Positions 1 to 9,012 of a DNA stretch of 42,603 nucleotides are shown in pieces (position 1 is the stretch's first letter; the number at the start of each line of letters is the position of its first letter). Under the pieces are notes generated by a model. That model was not told the origin of the DNA, ran no database searches, and was given only the letters and a program-made list of their open reading frames with translations. A program made the position numbers and the translations under genes. The DNA comes from Thermoleophilia bacterium (GTDB taxonomy: Bacteria; Actinomycetota; Thermoleophilia; Gaiellales; Gaiellaceae), in assembly GCA_025929425.1 (NCBI GenBank), contig JAICME010000007.1:1-42603 (forward strand), given 5' to 3'.

Positions 1-1754
1 ATCATCCCGAAGTCGGAGAGTGCCGAGTAGCGTCCGCCGATCGACGGCCAGCCGTGGAAGACGGCGCGATAGCCACTGCGTTCGGCAAGCTGCTCGAGCG
101 GCGTCCCCGGGTCGGTGATCGCGATGAATCGCCGGCCGGCCTCCTCGGCGCCGAGCAGTTCGGTCACGCGAGCGTGGAAGTAGGCGGCGAAGATGTTCGG
201 CTCGAGGGTCGTTCCCGACTTCGACGAGACGAAGAACAGCGTCTTCGAAAGGTCAAGTGACTTCTCGATCGACCCAATCTGCTCCGGATCGGTCGAGTCG
301 AGCACTCGCAGCCGCGGCAGCCCTTCCGCGGGCGGGAACGTGAGCGCGAGCACCTCCGGGCAGAGACTCGAGCCGCCCATCCCCAGCAGCAGCGCCTGCT
401 CGAAGCCGCCCGCGCGGACGTCGTCGACCAAGGCGAGGAAGCGGTGCGAGTGGGTGAGCTGGTCCATCGGCACCGTCAGCCAGCCCAGCCAGCGTCCTTC
501 GTCGCCGTCGGTCCAGAGCCGGGCATCGCGAGCCCACAACCGCGCGACCTTGTCACCATCGCGCCAGTCCTCGATCGCCGCCTCGACCGCTCGGGCGAGC
601 TCGGCCGGCAGCGAACGGGTGAACGCCGGAGGTTTCGGCTCGGCCGGTCGCAATGACTGCTCGACCGAGGCGAGCAGCTTGCCCTGGGCTTCGATGAACT
701 TGGTTACGCCCTCGTCGAGCAGGCTGGCGGTGACCTCGTCGAGGTCGACGCCTTCCTTTGCGAGATCTTCGAGCAGTGCCAGCGCGACGGGCAGGTCTTC
801 GCTCAGCGTCGGCCGTGCCTTGCCGTGGTCCTTGAATGCCTCGTAGGTGGCGGGATAGATCGTGTCGACGGTGTCCGGCCCGATCAGCGACTCGACGTAG
901 AGCACGTCGGAATAGGCCGGGTTCTTGGTGCTGGTCGACGCCCAGAGCAGCCGCTGGACGCGGGCGCCGCGACCCTGCAGAGCCTGCCAGCGCTCACCCT
1001 CGAACAGCTCTCCGAAGGACGCATAGGCGAGCTTCGCGCTCGCGATCCCAACCTTGCCCTGCAGAGGCGCGCCCAATCGATGGTCGACCGCGGAGTCGAT
1101 CCGGCTGATGAAGAAGCTCGCCACCGATGCGATCCGGGCGACGTCGCCGCCGCCGGCGAGCCGGTCCTCCAGCCCTGCCAGATACGCCTCGACGACGCGT
1201 TCGTAGACCAGGACCGAGAAGAGCAGCGTGATGTTGACGTTGATCCCTTCTCCGATCAGCTGCCGGATCGCGGGGATGCCCTCTTCGGTTCCGGGCACCT
1301 TGATCATCAGGTTCGGCCGGTCGACGGCTCCCCAGAGGCGTCGCGCCTCCGCGACCGTGCCCCGGGTGTCGTGTGCCAGGTCGGGAGCGACCTCCATGCT
1401 CACGTACCCGTCGCCGGCGCCGGTCTCCTCGTAGACCGGGCGCAGCACGTCGGCCGCCTGGCGCAAATCGGCGATCGCCAGCCCCTCGTACACCGACTTC
1501 GGGTCCGGCGCTTCGCCATCAGTCGCGGCGGTCCGCGCTTCCGCCAACGCGTCGTCGTAGTCGGTCGAGCCGACGATCGCCTTCTCGAAGATCGACGGGT
1601 TCGAGGTCACGCCGCTCAAGCCGTCCTCGCGCACCATCCGCTCGAACTCGCCGGAGGTGAGCAGCCCGCGCCGGATGTTGTCGAACCAGACGCTCTGACC
1701 GAGCGCGACGATCTCGCCGATCGGTCCCGCTCTCAAGGAAGTGGAAATGGCCAT
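1..1754 (-). CDS. tal-pgi: Bifunctional transaldolase / glucose-6-phosphate isomerase, C-terminus beyond window
   Basis: The reading frame starts at ATG 1754 and is open to the left edge, giving 584 residues. Residues 1 to about 370 are a transaldolase: SGVTSNPSIFEKAI near the N-terminus, and NLMIKVPGT holding the Schiff-base lysine (K152). From about residue 400 a glucose-6-phosphate isomerase domain begins, with LLGMGGSSLCPEVL and FVSSKSGTTLEPN sugar-phosphate motifs. Such fusions are known in actinobacteria and cyanobacteria. The cytoplasmic enzyme would link the non-oxidative pentose phosphate pathway to fructose 6-phosphate and glucose 6-phosphate. The ATG shares one base with the stop of rpiB (TGATG), so the two are probably translationally coupled. 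The isomerase active-site end is outside the window. Confidence 0.93.
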   Translation of the reverse strand, partial: MAISTSLRAGPIGEIVALGQSVWFDNIRRGLLTSGEFERMVREDGLSGVTSNPSIFEKAIVGSTDYDDALAEARTAATDGEAPDPKSVYEGLAIADLRQAADVLRPVYEETGAGDGYVSMEVAPDLAHDTRGTVAEARRLWGAVDRPNLMIKVPGTEEGIPAIRQLIGEGINVNITLLFSVLVYERVVEAYLAGLEDRLAGGGDVARIASVASFFISRIDSAVDHRLGAPLQGKVGIASAKLAYASFGELFEGERWQALQGRGARVQRLLWASTSTKNPAYSDVLYVESLIGPDTVDTIYPATYEAFKDHGKARPTLSEDLPVALALLEDLAKEGVDLDEVTASLLDEGVTKFIEAQGKLLASVEQSLRPAEPKPPAFTRSLPAELARAVEAAIEDWRDGDKVARLWARDARLWTDGDEGRWLGWLTVPMDQLTHSHRFLALVDDVRAGGFEQALLLGMGGSSLCPEVLALTFPPAEGLPRLRVLDSTDPEQIGSIEKSLDLSKTLFFVSSKSGTTLEPNIFAAYFHARVTELLGAEEAGRRFIAITDPGTPLEQLAERSGYRAVFHGWPSIGGRYSALSDFGM

Positions 1755-2227
1755 CAAGCCTCGATCTCCTTTGCAGTCGCTCCTGTGCGAGCGACGTTGT
1801 CGTTTTCGATCTCGGCCACCTCGGCCAGACGGCGCACGTGACGCTCGGCGCCGCTGAACCGCGCGGCCGCGTAGGTGCGCACCAGCTCGCGCGCGAGCTC
1901 CGGGCCGATCACGCGCGCCCCCAGGCAGAGCACGTTGAGGTCGTCGTGCTCAACGCTCTGATGGGCGGTGTAGCCGTCGCTCACCGTCGCGGCCCGGATC
2001 CCCCGCACCTTGCTGGCCGCAACGGCCACGCCGGCGCCCGACCCGCAAACCAATACTCCCCGCTCGGCCTCGCCGTCGAGGATCGCGGCTGCGACCGCGC
2101 GTGCGCTCTGCGGATAGTCGTCCGCGTCGCCCAAGTCAAGCGCCTCATGGCCGGCGTCACGGAGGCCGCTCAGCACCGCATCGCGAAGCGGGACTCCGGC
2201 ATGGTCGAACGCGCAGGCGACCCTCAC
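1754..2227 (-). CDS. rpiB: Ribose-5-phosphate isomerase B
   Basis: This is a 157-residue RpiB/LacAB family protein that interconverts ribulose 5-phosphate and ribose 5-phosphate. It opens with VACAFDHAG, the usual family N-terminus, and carries VLVCGSGAGVAVAASKV with the catalytic cysteine at about residue 61, then VEHDDLNVLCLGARVIG with the family histidine. I chose GTG 2227 over an in-frame GTG at 2275 because the protein then begins at the family start and GAGGGG lies just upstream. The extra 16 residues of the longer form are basic and not family-like. It is followed by tal-pgi with a one-base overlap, so this is a pentose phosphate pair. Confidence 0.9.
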   Translation of the reverse strand: MRVACAFDHAGVPLRDAVLSGLRDAGHEALDLGDADDYPQSARAVAAAILDGEAERGVLVCGSGAGVAVAASKVRGIRAATVSDGYTAHQSVEHDDLNVLCLGARVIGPELARELVRTYAAARFSGAERHVRRLAEVAEIENDNVARTGATAKEIEA

Positions 2228-2364
2228 AGCCCCTCGAGCAAGAGAAGTGCGCCGCTCACGCCGAACCCGGACCACTGGCCGCTGTGTGGGGAGTCACATT
2301 TCTCTAGCGTCGTCTCGCCCGGTCTTCTTACGCTTCGGCCGGCGTTCCGGCCTAGGCTTTCGCG

Positions 2365-3105
2365 ATGCTCGGTTTGCCGGAAAGCGTGCGCGCGTGTTTG
2401 TTCGACCTGGACGGCGTGCTCACGCAGACCGCGAAGATTCACGCTGCCGCCTGGAAAGAGATGTTCGATGCCTTCCTCCGCGAACGGGCGGCCAAGGCCG
2501 GCAAGCCGTTTCGGCCCTTCGATCCGGTTGCCGACTACGACGAGTACGTCGACGGCAAGCCGCGCTACGACGGCGTGCGTTCGTTCCTGGCCGCCCGCGG
2601 CATCGAGCAGCCGGAGGGGGCGGAGAGCGATCCCGCTGCCGCGGCGACGGTCTACGGGCTCGGTAACCGCAAGAACGAGATCGTCCAGCGCATGATCCAC
2701 GAGCAAGGTGTGGAGGCATACGAGGGCTCGGTGCGGTACGTGCGCGCCGCACGCGACGCCGGTCTGAGGAGGGCGGTCGTCTCGTCGAGCAGCAACTGCC
2801 GCGAGGTGCTGGTCGCGGCGGGGATCGAGGATCTGTTCGAGCAGCGGATCGACGGCCTCGTCGCAGAACGCGACCATCTCAAGGGGAAGCCGGCCCCGGA
2901 CACATTCCTGGCCGGCGCGCGGGCGCTCGGGGTCGGGCCCGAGCGGGCGGCGGTGTTCGAGGACGCACTGGCCGGCGTCGCGGCGGGGCGGGCAGGCGGC
3001 TTCGCCTGCGTCGTCGGGGTCGACCGGGTCGGCCAGGCAGACGAGCTGCGCGAACATGGCGCCGACCTCGTCGTCTCCGACCTGGCGCAGCTGCTCGACC
3101 GATGA
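2365..3105 (+). CDS. Beta-phosphoglucomutase-type HAD hydrolase
   Basis: This 246-residue haloacid dehalogenase protein has motif I DLDGVL with the nucleophile D14 and acid/base D16, motif II VVSSSS near residue 140, the lysine motif KGKPAPDTF, and motif [10 protein letters not shown]. The helical cap between motifs I and II fits the beta-phosphoglucomutase group. It would convert beta-glucose 1-phosphate to glucose 6-phosphate. The GH65 phosphorylase gene begins inside its stop codon (ATGA), which is the usual pairing: an inverting phosphorylase releases beta-glucose 1-phosphate and this enzyme brings it into glycolysis. Trehalose-6-phosphatase-like activity is a less likely alternative. Confidence 0.88.
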   Translation: MLGLPESVRACLFDLDGVLTQTAKIHAAAWKEMFDAFLRERAAKAGKPFRPFDPVADYDEYVDGKPRYDGVRSFLAARGIEQPEGAESDPAAAATVYGLGNRKNEIVQRMIHEQGVEAYEGSVRYVRAARDAGLRRAVVSSSSNCREVLVAAGIEDLFEQRIDGLVAERDHLKGKPAPDTFLAGARALGVGPERAAVFEDALAGVAAGRAGGFACVVGVDRVGQADELREHGADLVVSDLAQLLDR

Positions 3106-5459
3106 TCGAGCATCCGTCTTTCAGCGTCGAGCCGTGGGCGCTGCGCGAGACCGAGCTGGATCTGGATTTGCTCGCCCAGGCGGGGTCGGTGTTCGCACTC
3201 TCGAACGGGCACATCGGGCTCCGCGGGAACCTCGACGAGGGCGAGCCGAACGGCCTGCCTGGCAGCTACCTGAACGGCTTCTACGAGGCGCGGCCGCTGC
3301 CCTACGCCGAGGCCGGCTACGGCTACCCCGAGGCCGGCGAGACGGTGGTGAACGTGACCAACGGCAAGATCATCCGGCTGCTGGTCGACGACGAGCCCTT
3401 CGACGTCCGCTTCGGGGAGTGCCACCGCCACGAGCGGACTCTTGACTTTCGCGCCGGCGTGCTGCATCGGCGGGTGCGATGGACCTCGCCGGCCGGCCGC
3501 GCTGTGCAGGTCTCCTCGATCCGCCTGGTCTCGTTCGTCCAACGCGCGATCGCCGCGATGCTCTACGAGGTCGAGCCGCTCGACAACACGACACGGCTCG
3601 TGGTGCAGTCGGAGCTCGTGGCGAACGAACCAATGCCGGACTCGCCCGACGATCCGCGCACCGGCACGCGCGCCGTTTCGCCGCTCCGTTCGGAGCAGGG
3701 CTTCGGCCGCGACACCAGGGTCGTGCTCGTGCACGCCACCCAGGCGAGCGGACTGCGGCTGGCCGCCGGCATGGATCACCTCGTCGAGGGGCCGTCAGGC
3801 ACCGAGACGCGCCCAGCCGAGTACGGCGACGACCTCGGACGAGTAACGATCACCGCCGACGTCGAGCCCGGCCAGCGGCTGCGAGTAGTGAAGTTCCTCG
3901 CCTACGGCTGGTCGAGCCAGCGCTCGACGTCGGCCCTGCGCGATCAGGTCGCCGCGGCGCTCGCAGAGGCCCATCACACCGGCTGGGAGGGTCTGCTCGC
4001 CGGCCAGCGCGCTTACCTCGACGACTTCTGGGACCGCGCCGACGTCGAACTGGAAGGCGACGCCGAGCTGCAGCAGGCGCTCCGTTTCGCACTCTTCCAC
4101 GCGCTGCAGGCGGGGGCCCGGGGCGAACGGCGGGCGATCGCCGCCAAGGGCCTGACAGGGCCCGGCTACAACGGGCATGCCTTCTGGGACACCGAAACGT
4201 TTGTCCTGCCGCTCCTCACCTACACGGTCCCCGACGCCGCGCGCGACGCCCTTCGCTGGCGGCACGCCACGCTCGAGCTGGCGTGTGAGCGCGCGAAGCA
4301 GCTCGGCTTCGCCGGGGCGGCTTTCCCCTGGCGAACGATCGCAGGCCAGGAATGCTCGAGCTACTGGCCGGCGGGAACCGCCGCCTTCCATGTCAATGCG
4401 GACATCGCCGACGCGGTCGGCCGCTACCAGGCAGCAACCGGCGACGAGACCTTCGAGCGGGAGGCGGGGCTCGAGTTGCTCCTCGAGACGGCGCGGCTGT
4501 GGCGCTCGCTGGGCCACCACGACGCCGAAGGACGGTTTCGGATCGACGGCGTAACCGGCCCCGACGAGTACAGCGCCGTCGCCGACAACAACGTCTACAC
4601 CAATCTGATGGCGCAGCGGAACCTGCTGCTGGCCGCCGACGCCGTCGAACAGCACGCCGACCGCGCAGCCGAGCTCGGCGTCGACCTGGAGGAGGCGGCC
4701 GGATGGCGGGACGCCGCCACGGCGATGTTCGTCCCCTACGACGACACGCTGCGGGTTCATCCCCAGGCGGAGGGCTTCACCGAGCACCAGCCTTGGGACT
4801 TCGCCGGCACCGCTCCCGAGCAGTACCCGTTGCTCCTGCACTTCCCGTACTTCGACCTGTATCGCAAGCAGGTTGTCAAGCAGGCCGACCTTGTGCTGGC
4901 GTTGCACCTGCGCGGCGACGTCTTCAGCGCCGAGGAGAAGGCCCGCGATTTCGCCTATTACGAGTCGCTGACCGTCCGAGATTCCTCGCTGTCGGCCTGC
5001 ACCCAGGCGGTGATCGCCGCGGAGGTCGGCTACCTCGAGCTGGCCTACGACTACTGCGGCGAAGCCGCCCTGATTGACCTCCACAACCTGGAGCACAACA
5101 CCCGCGACGGCTTGCACATTGCCTCGCTGGCCGGCGCCTGGATCGTGGCAGTCGCCGGCTTCGGCGGCATGCGCGACCACGGCGGCAGGCTCGCGTTCGC
5201 CCCTCGGCTGCCGGAGCGACTCAACCGCCTGGCCTTCGGCCTTTGCTTCCGCGGGCGGCGGCTAAAGGTCGAAGTCGACCAGCAGCAGGCTCGCTACTCG
5301 TTGCGTCAGGGGGAGACGCTCGAGATTGCACACTATGGCGAGGCGTTCGATGTGACCGGGGTGGAGCCGGTGACGCGCCCGATCCCGTCGACGCCGGCAC
5401 GGGACCTTCCGGCCCAGCCGCCGGGGAGGGAGCCCGCGCGGCGGCGTCCAGCCGGATGA
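3102..5459 (+). CDS. Glycoside hydrolase family 65 disaccharide phosphorylase
   Basis: This 785-residue GH65 protein has an N-terminal beta-sandwich domain (about residues 1-280), a linker, the (alpha/alpha)6 barrel, and a small C-terminal beta domain. The catalytic acid is the Glu of TGPDEYSAV (E489), close to the position in characterised maltose phosphorylases. [16 protein letters not shown] near the end of the barrel fits the phosphate site, and the N-terminal [14 protein letters not shown] is typical of the family. It would cleave an alpha-linked glucosyl disaccharide with phosphate to give beta-glucose 1-phosphate and glucose. Substrate (maltose, trehalose, kojibiose or nigerose) cannot be settled from sequence. 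It overlaps the preceding mutase gene by 4 bp. The C-terminal 30 residues are proline/arginine-rich and may be unstructured. Confidence 0.9.
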   Translation: MIEHPSFSVEPWALRETELDLDLLAQAGSVFALSNGHIGLRGNLDEGEPNGLPGSYLNGFYEARPLPYAEAGYGYPEAGETVVNVTNGKIIRLLVDDEPFDVRFGECHRHERTLDFRAGVLHRRVRWTSPAGRAVQVSSIRLVSFVQRAIAAMLYEVEPLDNTTRLVVQSELVANEPMPDSPDDPRTGTRAVSPLRSEQGFGRDTRVVLVHATQASGLRLAAGMDHLVEGPSGTETRPAEYGDDLGRVTITADVEPGQRLRVVKFLAYGWSSQRSTSALRDQVAAALAEAHHTGWEGLLAGQRAYLDDFWDRADVELEGDAELQQALRFALFHALQAGARGERRAIAAKGLTGPGYNGHAFWDTETFVLPLLTYTVPDAARDALRWRHATLELACERAKQLGFAGAAFPWRTIAGQECSSYWPAGTAAFHVNADIADAVGRYQAATGDETFEREAGLELLLETARLWRSLGHHDAEGRFRIDGVTGPDEYSAVADNNVYTNLMAQRNLLLAADAVEQHADRAAELGVDLEEAAGWRDAATAMFVPYDDTLRVHPQAEGFTEHQPWDFAGTAPEQYPLLLHFPYFDLYRKQVVKQADLVLALHLRGDVFSAEEKARDFAYYESLTVRDSSLSACTQAVIAAEVGYLELAYDYCGEAALIDLHNLEHNTRDGLHIASLAGAWIVAVAGFGGMRDHGGRLAFAPRLPERLNRLAFGLCFRGRRLKVEVDQQQARYSLRQGETLEIAHYGEAFDVTGVEPVTRPIPSTPARDLPAQPPGREPARRRPAG

Positions 5460-5595
5460 AAGACGGCCGGTTCGGTCCGTCGTAAGACTTGTGCGTTCTT
5501 CGACGCTGGAGCAGCGTGGGCATCGGACTGACGGCTGGCGTAAGAACCTCGACCATGGCGAGTAGACACGACAACGAATTTGCGAGGCGGCGGCC

Positions 5596-6060
5596 GTGAA
5601 GCGATGGGATCTGCACTCGCTGGCACCGTCGTCGAAGAAAGAGACAGCCCGGGCGCCGGGAGCCGACGCACCGCGCGTGCCCCGGTCGGGCGCACAGATG
5701 CCGCGCGTGCTGTTCACCTCGCCCGAGTGCAGGGCAGTCGTGCTCGACCTTCGGGCCGGAGAGGAGCTCGGCGACCACCACGTTCGCGAGCGGGCTGTGG
5801 TTGAAGTGCTCTCCGGCCGCGTCTCGATCGAGTCGTCTGGTGAGACGGTGGACTGCGAGACCGGGACGCTGCTGACCTTCGATCCCGGCGAGCTCCACAC
5901 CGTCCATGCCCTCGCCGACGCACGACTGCTGCTGCTCCTGGCCCCTTGGCCCGGCACGCAGCACAACACTGAGGCGCAGAAAGGCCATGACCAGCATCTG
6001 CCGGTCAACGCCGTGACCGAACCGATTCCGCCGGCCAACCCGGCCGACCCTACGGCCTGA
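5596..6060 (+). CDS. Small cupin-domain protein
   Basis: This 154-residue protein has a single cupin fold at about residues 45-120: LDLRAGEELGDHHVRERAVVEV is a cupin motif 1-like stretch and LLTFDPGELHTVHAL a motif 2-like stretch ending in His. The metal ligands are only partly canonical. No signal peptide is visible. Both flanks are proline-rich and probably flexible. Such stand-alone cupins often sense or bind a small ligand, but nothing here identifies it. The GTG start has no strong ribosome binding site; an ATG at 5699 would drop the first 34 residues and keep the whole cupin. The 136 bp before it hold nothing I recognise. Confidence 0.68.
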   Translation: MKRWDLHSLAPSSKKETARAPGADAPRVPRSGAQMPRVLFTSPECRAVVLDLRAGEELGDHHVRERAVVEVLSGRVSIESSGETVDCETGTLLTFDPGELHTVHALADARLLLLLAPWPGTQHNTEAQKGHDQHLPVNAVTEPIPPANPADPTA

Positions 6061-6340
6061 CCCGAACGCGAAAAAAGCCGCCCAGAGCCGTCGACTCCCA
6101 CGATCGAACGGACAGCGAGAGGCATGCTGGGCAATCTGCGGGAAAGCGAATTTCGGGCTCCAACGGCATACACCAACATCCGATACAATCAGTTGCAGAC
6201 GGGTCGTAACGCTCGGCCCGCGGACTACCGGTCATAGGCCACTGGCCGGACACGTCCGCCCTCAGCAGAGCAGGTCGGAGCAGTTCTCGATCGGTCGCAA
6301 GAACGCGGCCGCCCCCGACGCTTAGCTGTAGGAGACCTTC

Positions 6341-7225
6341 TTGCACGCGACCGACGTTCACGGCTCGACCGGCAAGACGGGTCGCCCCCTGCTCTTCGCG
6401 GCAACGGGATTCGTGCTGCTCGCCGCGACAGTTGCGGTCGCGCTCCTTCTCCATCCACCGCTGCTCGGCTGGGTCGGCTTCGCCCTCGTCTGCGCGATCG
6501 TCTTTGGGTTGGCGACATTCGCCGCGGTCGTGTTTCCGCGGCTCCGGGTGAGCGCCCAGCGGCCGGCCGAGCCGCCTGATAGCGAGAAGCGCCTGCTGGT
6601 CGTAGCCGACGAGCATTGCGGTTCACCGGGGCTCTGGAAGTCCATCGAGGCCGCCCGGCTGGCCGGCGCGGTCGCGGTTCACCTCGTCGTGCCCGTGCGT
6701 GTCTCGCACCTGCACTACGTGACGAACGACGAGGCAAGCGAATCGCGCGCGGCCGAAGACCGCGCCGGGCTCGCCGTCGAACTGCTCCGCCAGCAGAGGA
6801 TCTCGGTCACCGGAGGAGCCGGCAGCGACGACCCGCTCGAATCGATGACTGACGCGCTCGGATCATTCCCCGCCACCCACGTGCTCCTGGCGACCTCGAC
6901 CGCGCAGGACTCGTACTGGCTGGAGCACGACCTGCTCGCGAAGGCGCGGGCGCTGACATCACTCGAGGTGAGTCAGGTCGTCGTTCCGCCGAACGCACCC
7001 ACTCAATCGGACGGCACGCAACAGGCAGCTCGGGCCGGAACATCGCCGAGTGGCACGGCAAGGATCTCGGCGATCGCGACGGAGACAAGATCGGAAAGCT
7101 GCGCACCGGACATCGCGCTCGGCGGCGACGAGGTCTCGCAGCGAGACGAATCGGACCTCTACCACCACCAGCTCAACTACGTGCCCCCCGCGAGCGAGAG
7201 CGGACGGAGACTGGCCCGGAGATGA
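6341..7225 (+). CDS. Membrane protein with two N-terminal helices and a Usp-like soluble domain
   Basis: A TTG start at 6341 follows AGGAGA at 6330-6335, giving 294 residues. Two hydrophobic helices (about residues 18-38 and 42-65) are followed by a soluble alpha/beta region (residues 85-215) that begins LLVVADEHCG and ends HVLLATSTAQDSYWLEHDLL and VSQVVVP. The spacing of beta strands resembles a universal stress protein fold without the glycine-rich nucleotide motif. The last 70 residues are polar and low in order. It overlaps the next gene by 4 bp (ATGA) and heads a run with two Usp genes, so a membrane-linked stress role is reasonable but inferred. The 280 bp before it contain no gene; TACAAT at 6184-6189 is a possible -10 box without a clear -35. 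Confidence 0.62.
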   Translation: MHATDVHGSTGKTGRPLLFAATGFVLLAATVAVALLLHPPLLGWVGFALVCAIVFGLATFAAVVFPRLRVSAQRPAEPPDSEKRLLVVADEHCGSPGLWKSIEAARLAGAVAVHLVVPVRVSHLHYVTNDEASESRAAEDRAGLAVELLRQQRISVTGGAGSDDPLESMTDALGSFPATHVLLATSTAQDSYWLEHDLLAKARALTSLEVSQVVVPPNAPTQSDGTQQAARAGTSPSGTARISAIATETRSESCAPDIALGGDEVSQRDESDLYHHQLNYVPPASESGRRLARR

Positions 7226-7992
7226 GCCGGCACCCGACGCCGGCGCAGGCGAGCGGCACGTTGGAAGCGGAGCGCCTGCGCCGCGCCCGTCTGAGCGTCT
7301 GGGAATACGAGGGTGGCAGCCTTGGCCCGCCAGGTCCGCCGCTCGAGCAGCGGACCGAAGTCGTCTTCGACGGCGTCACGATCCTCACCTCCCCTGGGGT
7401 CGTGATGACCCCCCGTAACACGACGGAAGCGCTCGTCGACTGGGCGGTCGAATGGATCGGCTCTCGGTCGGTGCGAGTCGCGGATGTCGGTACCGGCTCG
7501 GGCGCAGTGGCGGTCGCCGTCGCGCTCCGGGCCCCGGGCGTCCGGGTGTGGGCGACCGACGACAGCGAGGCCGCGATCGCCCTGGCACGTGCGAACGTCA
7601 GACGAAAGAGCCTGGGGGAGCGGGTGCAGGTGCTGCTCGGCGACCTGCTCGAGCCGGTGCCCGGCCGGCTCGACCTCGTCCTGGCGAACCTGCCCTACCA
7701 AGCCGCGGCTCGCTCGCGTGGCCCGGCCGCAAGCGTCTGCCGCGAGCAGCCCGAACACGCGATCTACGCGCCCGGCGACGGCCTCCAGTTCAACCGCGAC
7801 CTGATCGACGCATGCCGCACGCGGCTCGCGCCGAGTGGCGCTCTCGCGATTCAGCTCTACGGGCAGGTGCTGAGCGCGGGGCCGGGAGAGCTCGACCAGC
7901 TGCTGTGGGAGATCGAGGCCCGGGCGGCAGACGGACGGGAAGCGCGCGTGGCGGCAGACGCAGATGGAAGGGGACGCCGATGCTGCGCGTAG
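7222..7992 (+). CDS. HemK/PrmC-like SAM-dependent methyltransferase
   Basis: This 256-residue Rossmann methyltransferase has motif I VADVGTGSGAVAVAVAL (about residues 88-104), the acidic residue after strand 2 in VWATDDSEAA, and a motif IV reading LANLPYQ near residue 153. The layout matches HemK/PrmC glutamine N5-methyltransferases, but that family has NPPY; NLPY is more typical of adenine N6-methyltransferases. The substrate is therefore open. The N-terminal PrmC helper domain is short and contains FDGVTILTSPGVVMTPRNTTEALVDW split around the substrate entry. It is translationally coupled to the upstream membrane protein gene (4-bp overlap). Confidence 0.75.
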   Translation: MSRHPTPAQASGTLEAERLRRARLSVWEYEGGSLGPPGPPLEQRTEVVFDGVTILTSPGVVMTPRNTTEALVDWAVEWIGSRSVRVADVGTGSGAVAVAVALRAPGVRVWATDDSEAAIALARANVRRKSLGERVQVLLGDLLEPVPGRLDLVLANLPYQAAARSRGPAASVCREQPEHAIYAPGDGLQFNRDLIDACRTRLAPSGALAIQLYGQVLSAGPGELDQLLWEIEARAADGREARVAADADGRGRRCCA

Positions 7993-8047
7993 CACTCGTC
8001 GACCGCCTGAACCTCCGCGTCGCAGCGCGCGCCGGTGAGGCGCCCGA

Positions 8048-8551
8048 ATGACCGAGAACGGGAGATCGACGGCGGACCCGGCTGTGATCGTCGGTGTCGA
8101 CGGTTCCGCCGGGTCGGACGAAGCCCTTCGCTGGGCGCTTGGCGAAGCGCGCCTGCGCAAGGCGCCGCTGCGGGTTCTGCACGCGTGGGTCGACCTGCAC
8201 GCGCTGGTGCCGGCACTCGTCGGGTATCCGTACGTCAGACGCGGCTCGTTTGAGCCCCATACCGCAGACGACGCCACTGCTGGGCGGCAGGCGGCGGAGA
8301 CAGTTCTCGAGCGAGCGATCGTCGAGCTCGGTGAGCTAGGCGACGTCGAGGTCGAGCGCGTGATCATGGAGGGCTCCGCCGCACAGGTGCTGATCGACGC
8401 TGCCTCCGAGCACGACCTGTTGGTGGTCGGCTCGCGCGGGCACGGCGGCTTCGCCAGCCTCTTGTTGGGCTCTGTCAGTCAGCAGTGCGCGCAGCACGCG
8501 GGCTGCCCGGTCGTGATCGTCCGCGCCCCAGGGGCGGTGAAGGAGCAGTAG
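8048..8551 (+). CDS. Universal stress protein (UspA family), first of two
   Basis: This 167-residue protein is a single UspA domain. The first strand is VIVGVDGSAGSDEALRWAL, and the ATP-binding signature is VVGSRGHGGFASLLLGSVS (G-2x-G-9x-G-S), followed by CPVVIV. It is therefore of the nucleotide-binding type. It lies 55 bp after the methyltransferase gene, and its stop codon shares one base with the GTG of the DUF488 gene. The protein is a close paralogue of the Usp at 9013-9573, including long identical stretches such as RLRKAPLR, so the pair arose by local duplication. USPs of this type respond to starvation, hypoxia or oxidative stress; the trigger is not visible. Confidence 0.92.
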   Translation: MTENGRSTADPAVIVGVDGSAGSDEALRWALGEARLRKAPLRVLHAWVDLHALVPALVGYPYVRRGSFEPHTADDATAGRQAAETVLERAIVELGELGDVEVERVIMEGSAAQVLIDAASEHDLLVVGSRGHGGFASLLLGSVSQQCAQHAGCPVVIVRAPGAVKEQ

Positions 8552-8922
8552 TGGACATTCGCCTGAAGCGCGCCTACGACCCGGCCTCGCCGTCGGACGG
8601 CTATCGAGTTCTGATCGATCGGCTGTGGCCGCGTGGCGTCTCGAAGCAGCAGGCGAAGCTCGACGAGTGGGAGAAGGAACTGGCGCCCAGCACCGAGCTC
8701 AGGCAGTGGTTCGGACACGAGCCCGATCGCTTCGCGGAGTTCCGGCGTCGCTACATCAGCGAGCTTCGCCGCCAACGCTCCCGCCTCGCGGAGCTGAGGC
8801 GACGAGCGAGAGAGGGGACGCTCACGCTCGTCTACTCCGCCCACGACAGCGAGCACAACGACGCGGTCGTGCTCGCCGAGGTGCTACGGCGCGGTCTGCC
8901 TAAATCGGCGGCGCGGCGATGA
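8551..8922 (+). CDS. DUF488 family protein
   Basis: This 123-residue protein has the DUF488 (YeaO-type) hallmarks: an N-terminal IRLKRAYDP, then LIDRLWPRGVSK, LAPSTELRQWFGHEP, and a C-terminal LTLVYSAHDSEHNDAVVL. The biochemical function of the family is not established. I chose GTG 8551, which shares one base with the preceding stop (TAGTG) and has AGGAG at 8541-8545 in good position; earlier in-frame starts would lie inside the usp gene. Its place between two Usp genes suggests a shared stress response, by context only. Confidence 0.88.
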   Translation: MDIRLKRAYDPASPSDGYRVLIDRLWPRGVSKQQAKLDEWEKELAPSTELRQWFGHEPDRFAEFRRRYISELRRQRSRLAELRRRAREGTLTLVYSAHDSEHNDAVVLAEVLRRGLPKSAARR

Positions 8923-8984
8923 CGACCGCGAAAGTACGAGGCTTGAGGAAGTGCCGGGCCCCCGGGTTGTCCGGAGACCTGTAC

Positions 8985-8998
8985 CCCGCAGCTGCGGG
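8985..8998. promoter_or_regulatory. Perfect 14-bp palindrome before the second usp gene
   Basis: CCCGCAGCTGCGGG is a perfect inverted repeat that ends directly before the AAGGAG ribosome binding site (8999-9004) of the Usp gene starting at 9013. A second GC-rich near-palindrome, CCGGGCCCCCGGG, precedes it at about 8954-8966. Either could be an operator or a hairpin near the ribosome binding site. No known box is matched, and GC-rich palindromes occur by chance in such DNA. Confidence 0.35.
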
Positions 8999-9012
8999 AA
9001 GGAGCAACGACC

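Noticed and set aside
825-1841. A 338-codon plus-strand frame over the transaldolase gene
   Set aside because: It is antisense to a clear transaldolase/isomerase with catalytic motifs; the frame is open only because of GC-rich codon bias.
3795-5180. A 461-codon minus-strand frame inside the GH65 gene
   Set aside because: The GH65 frame has all family motifs; the reverse frame has none.
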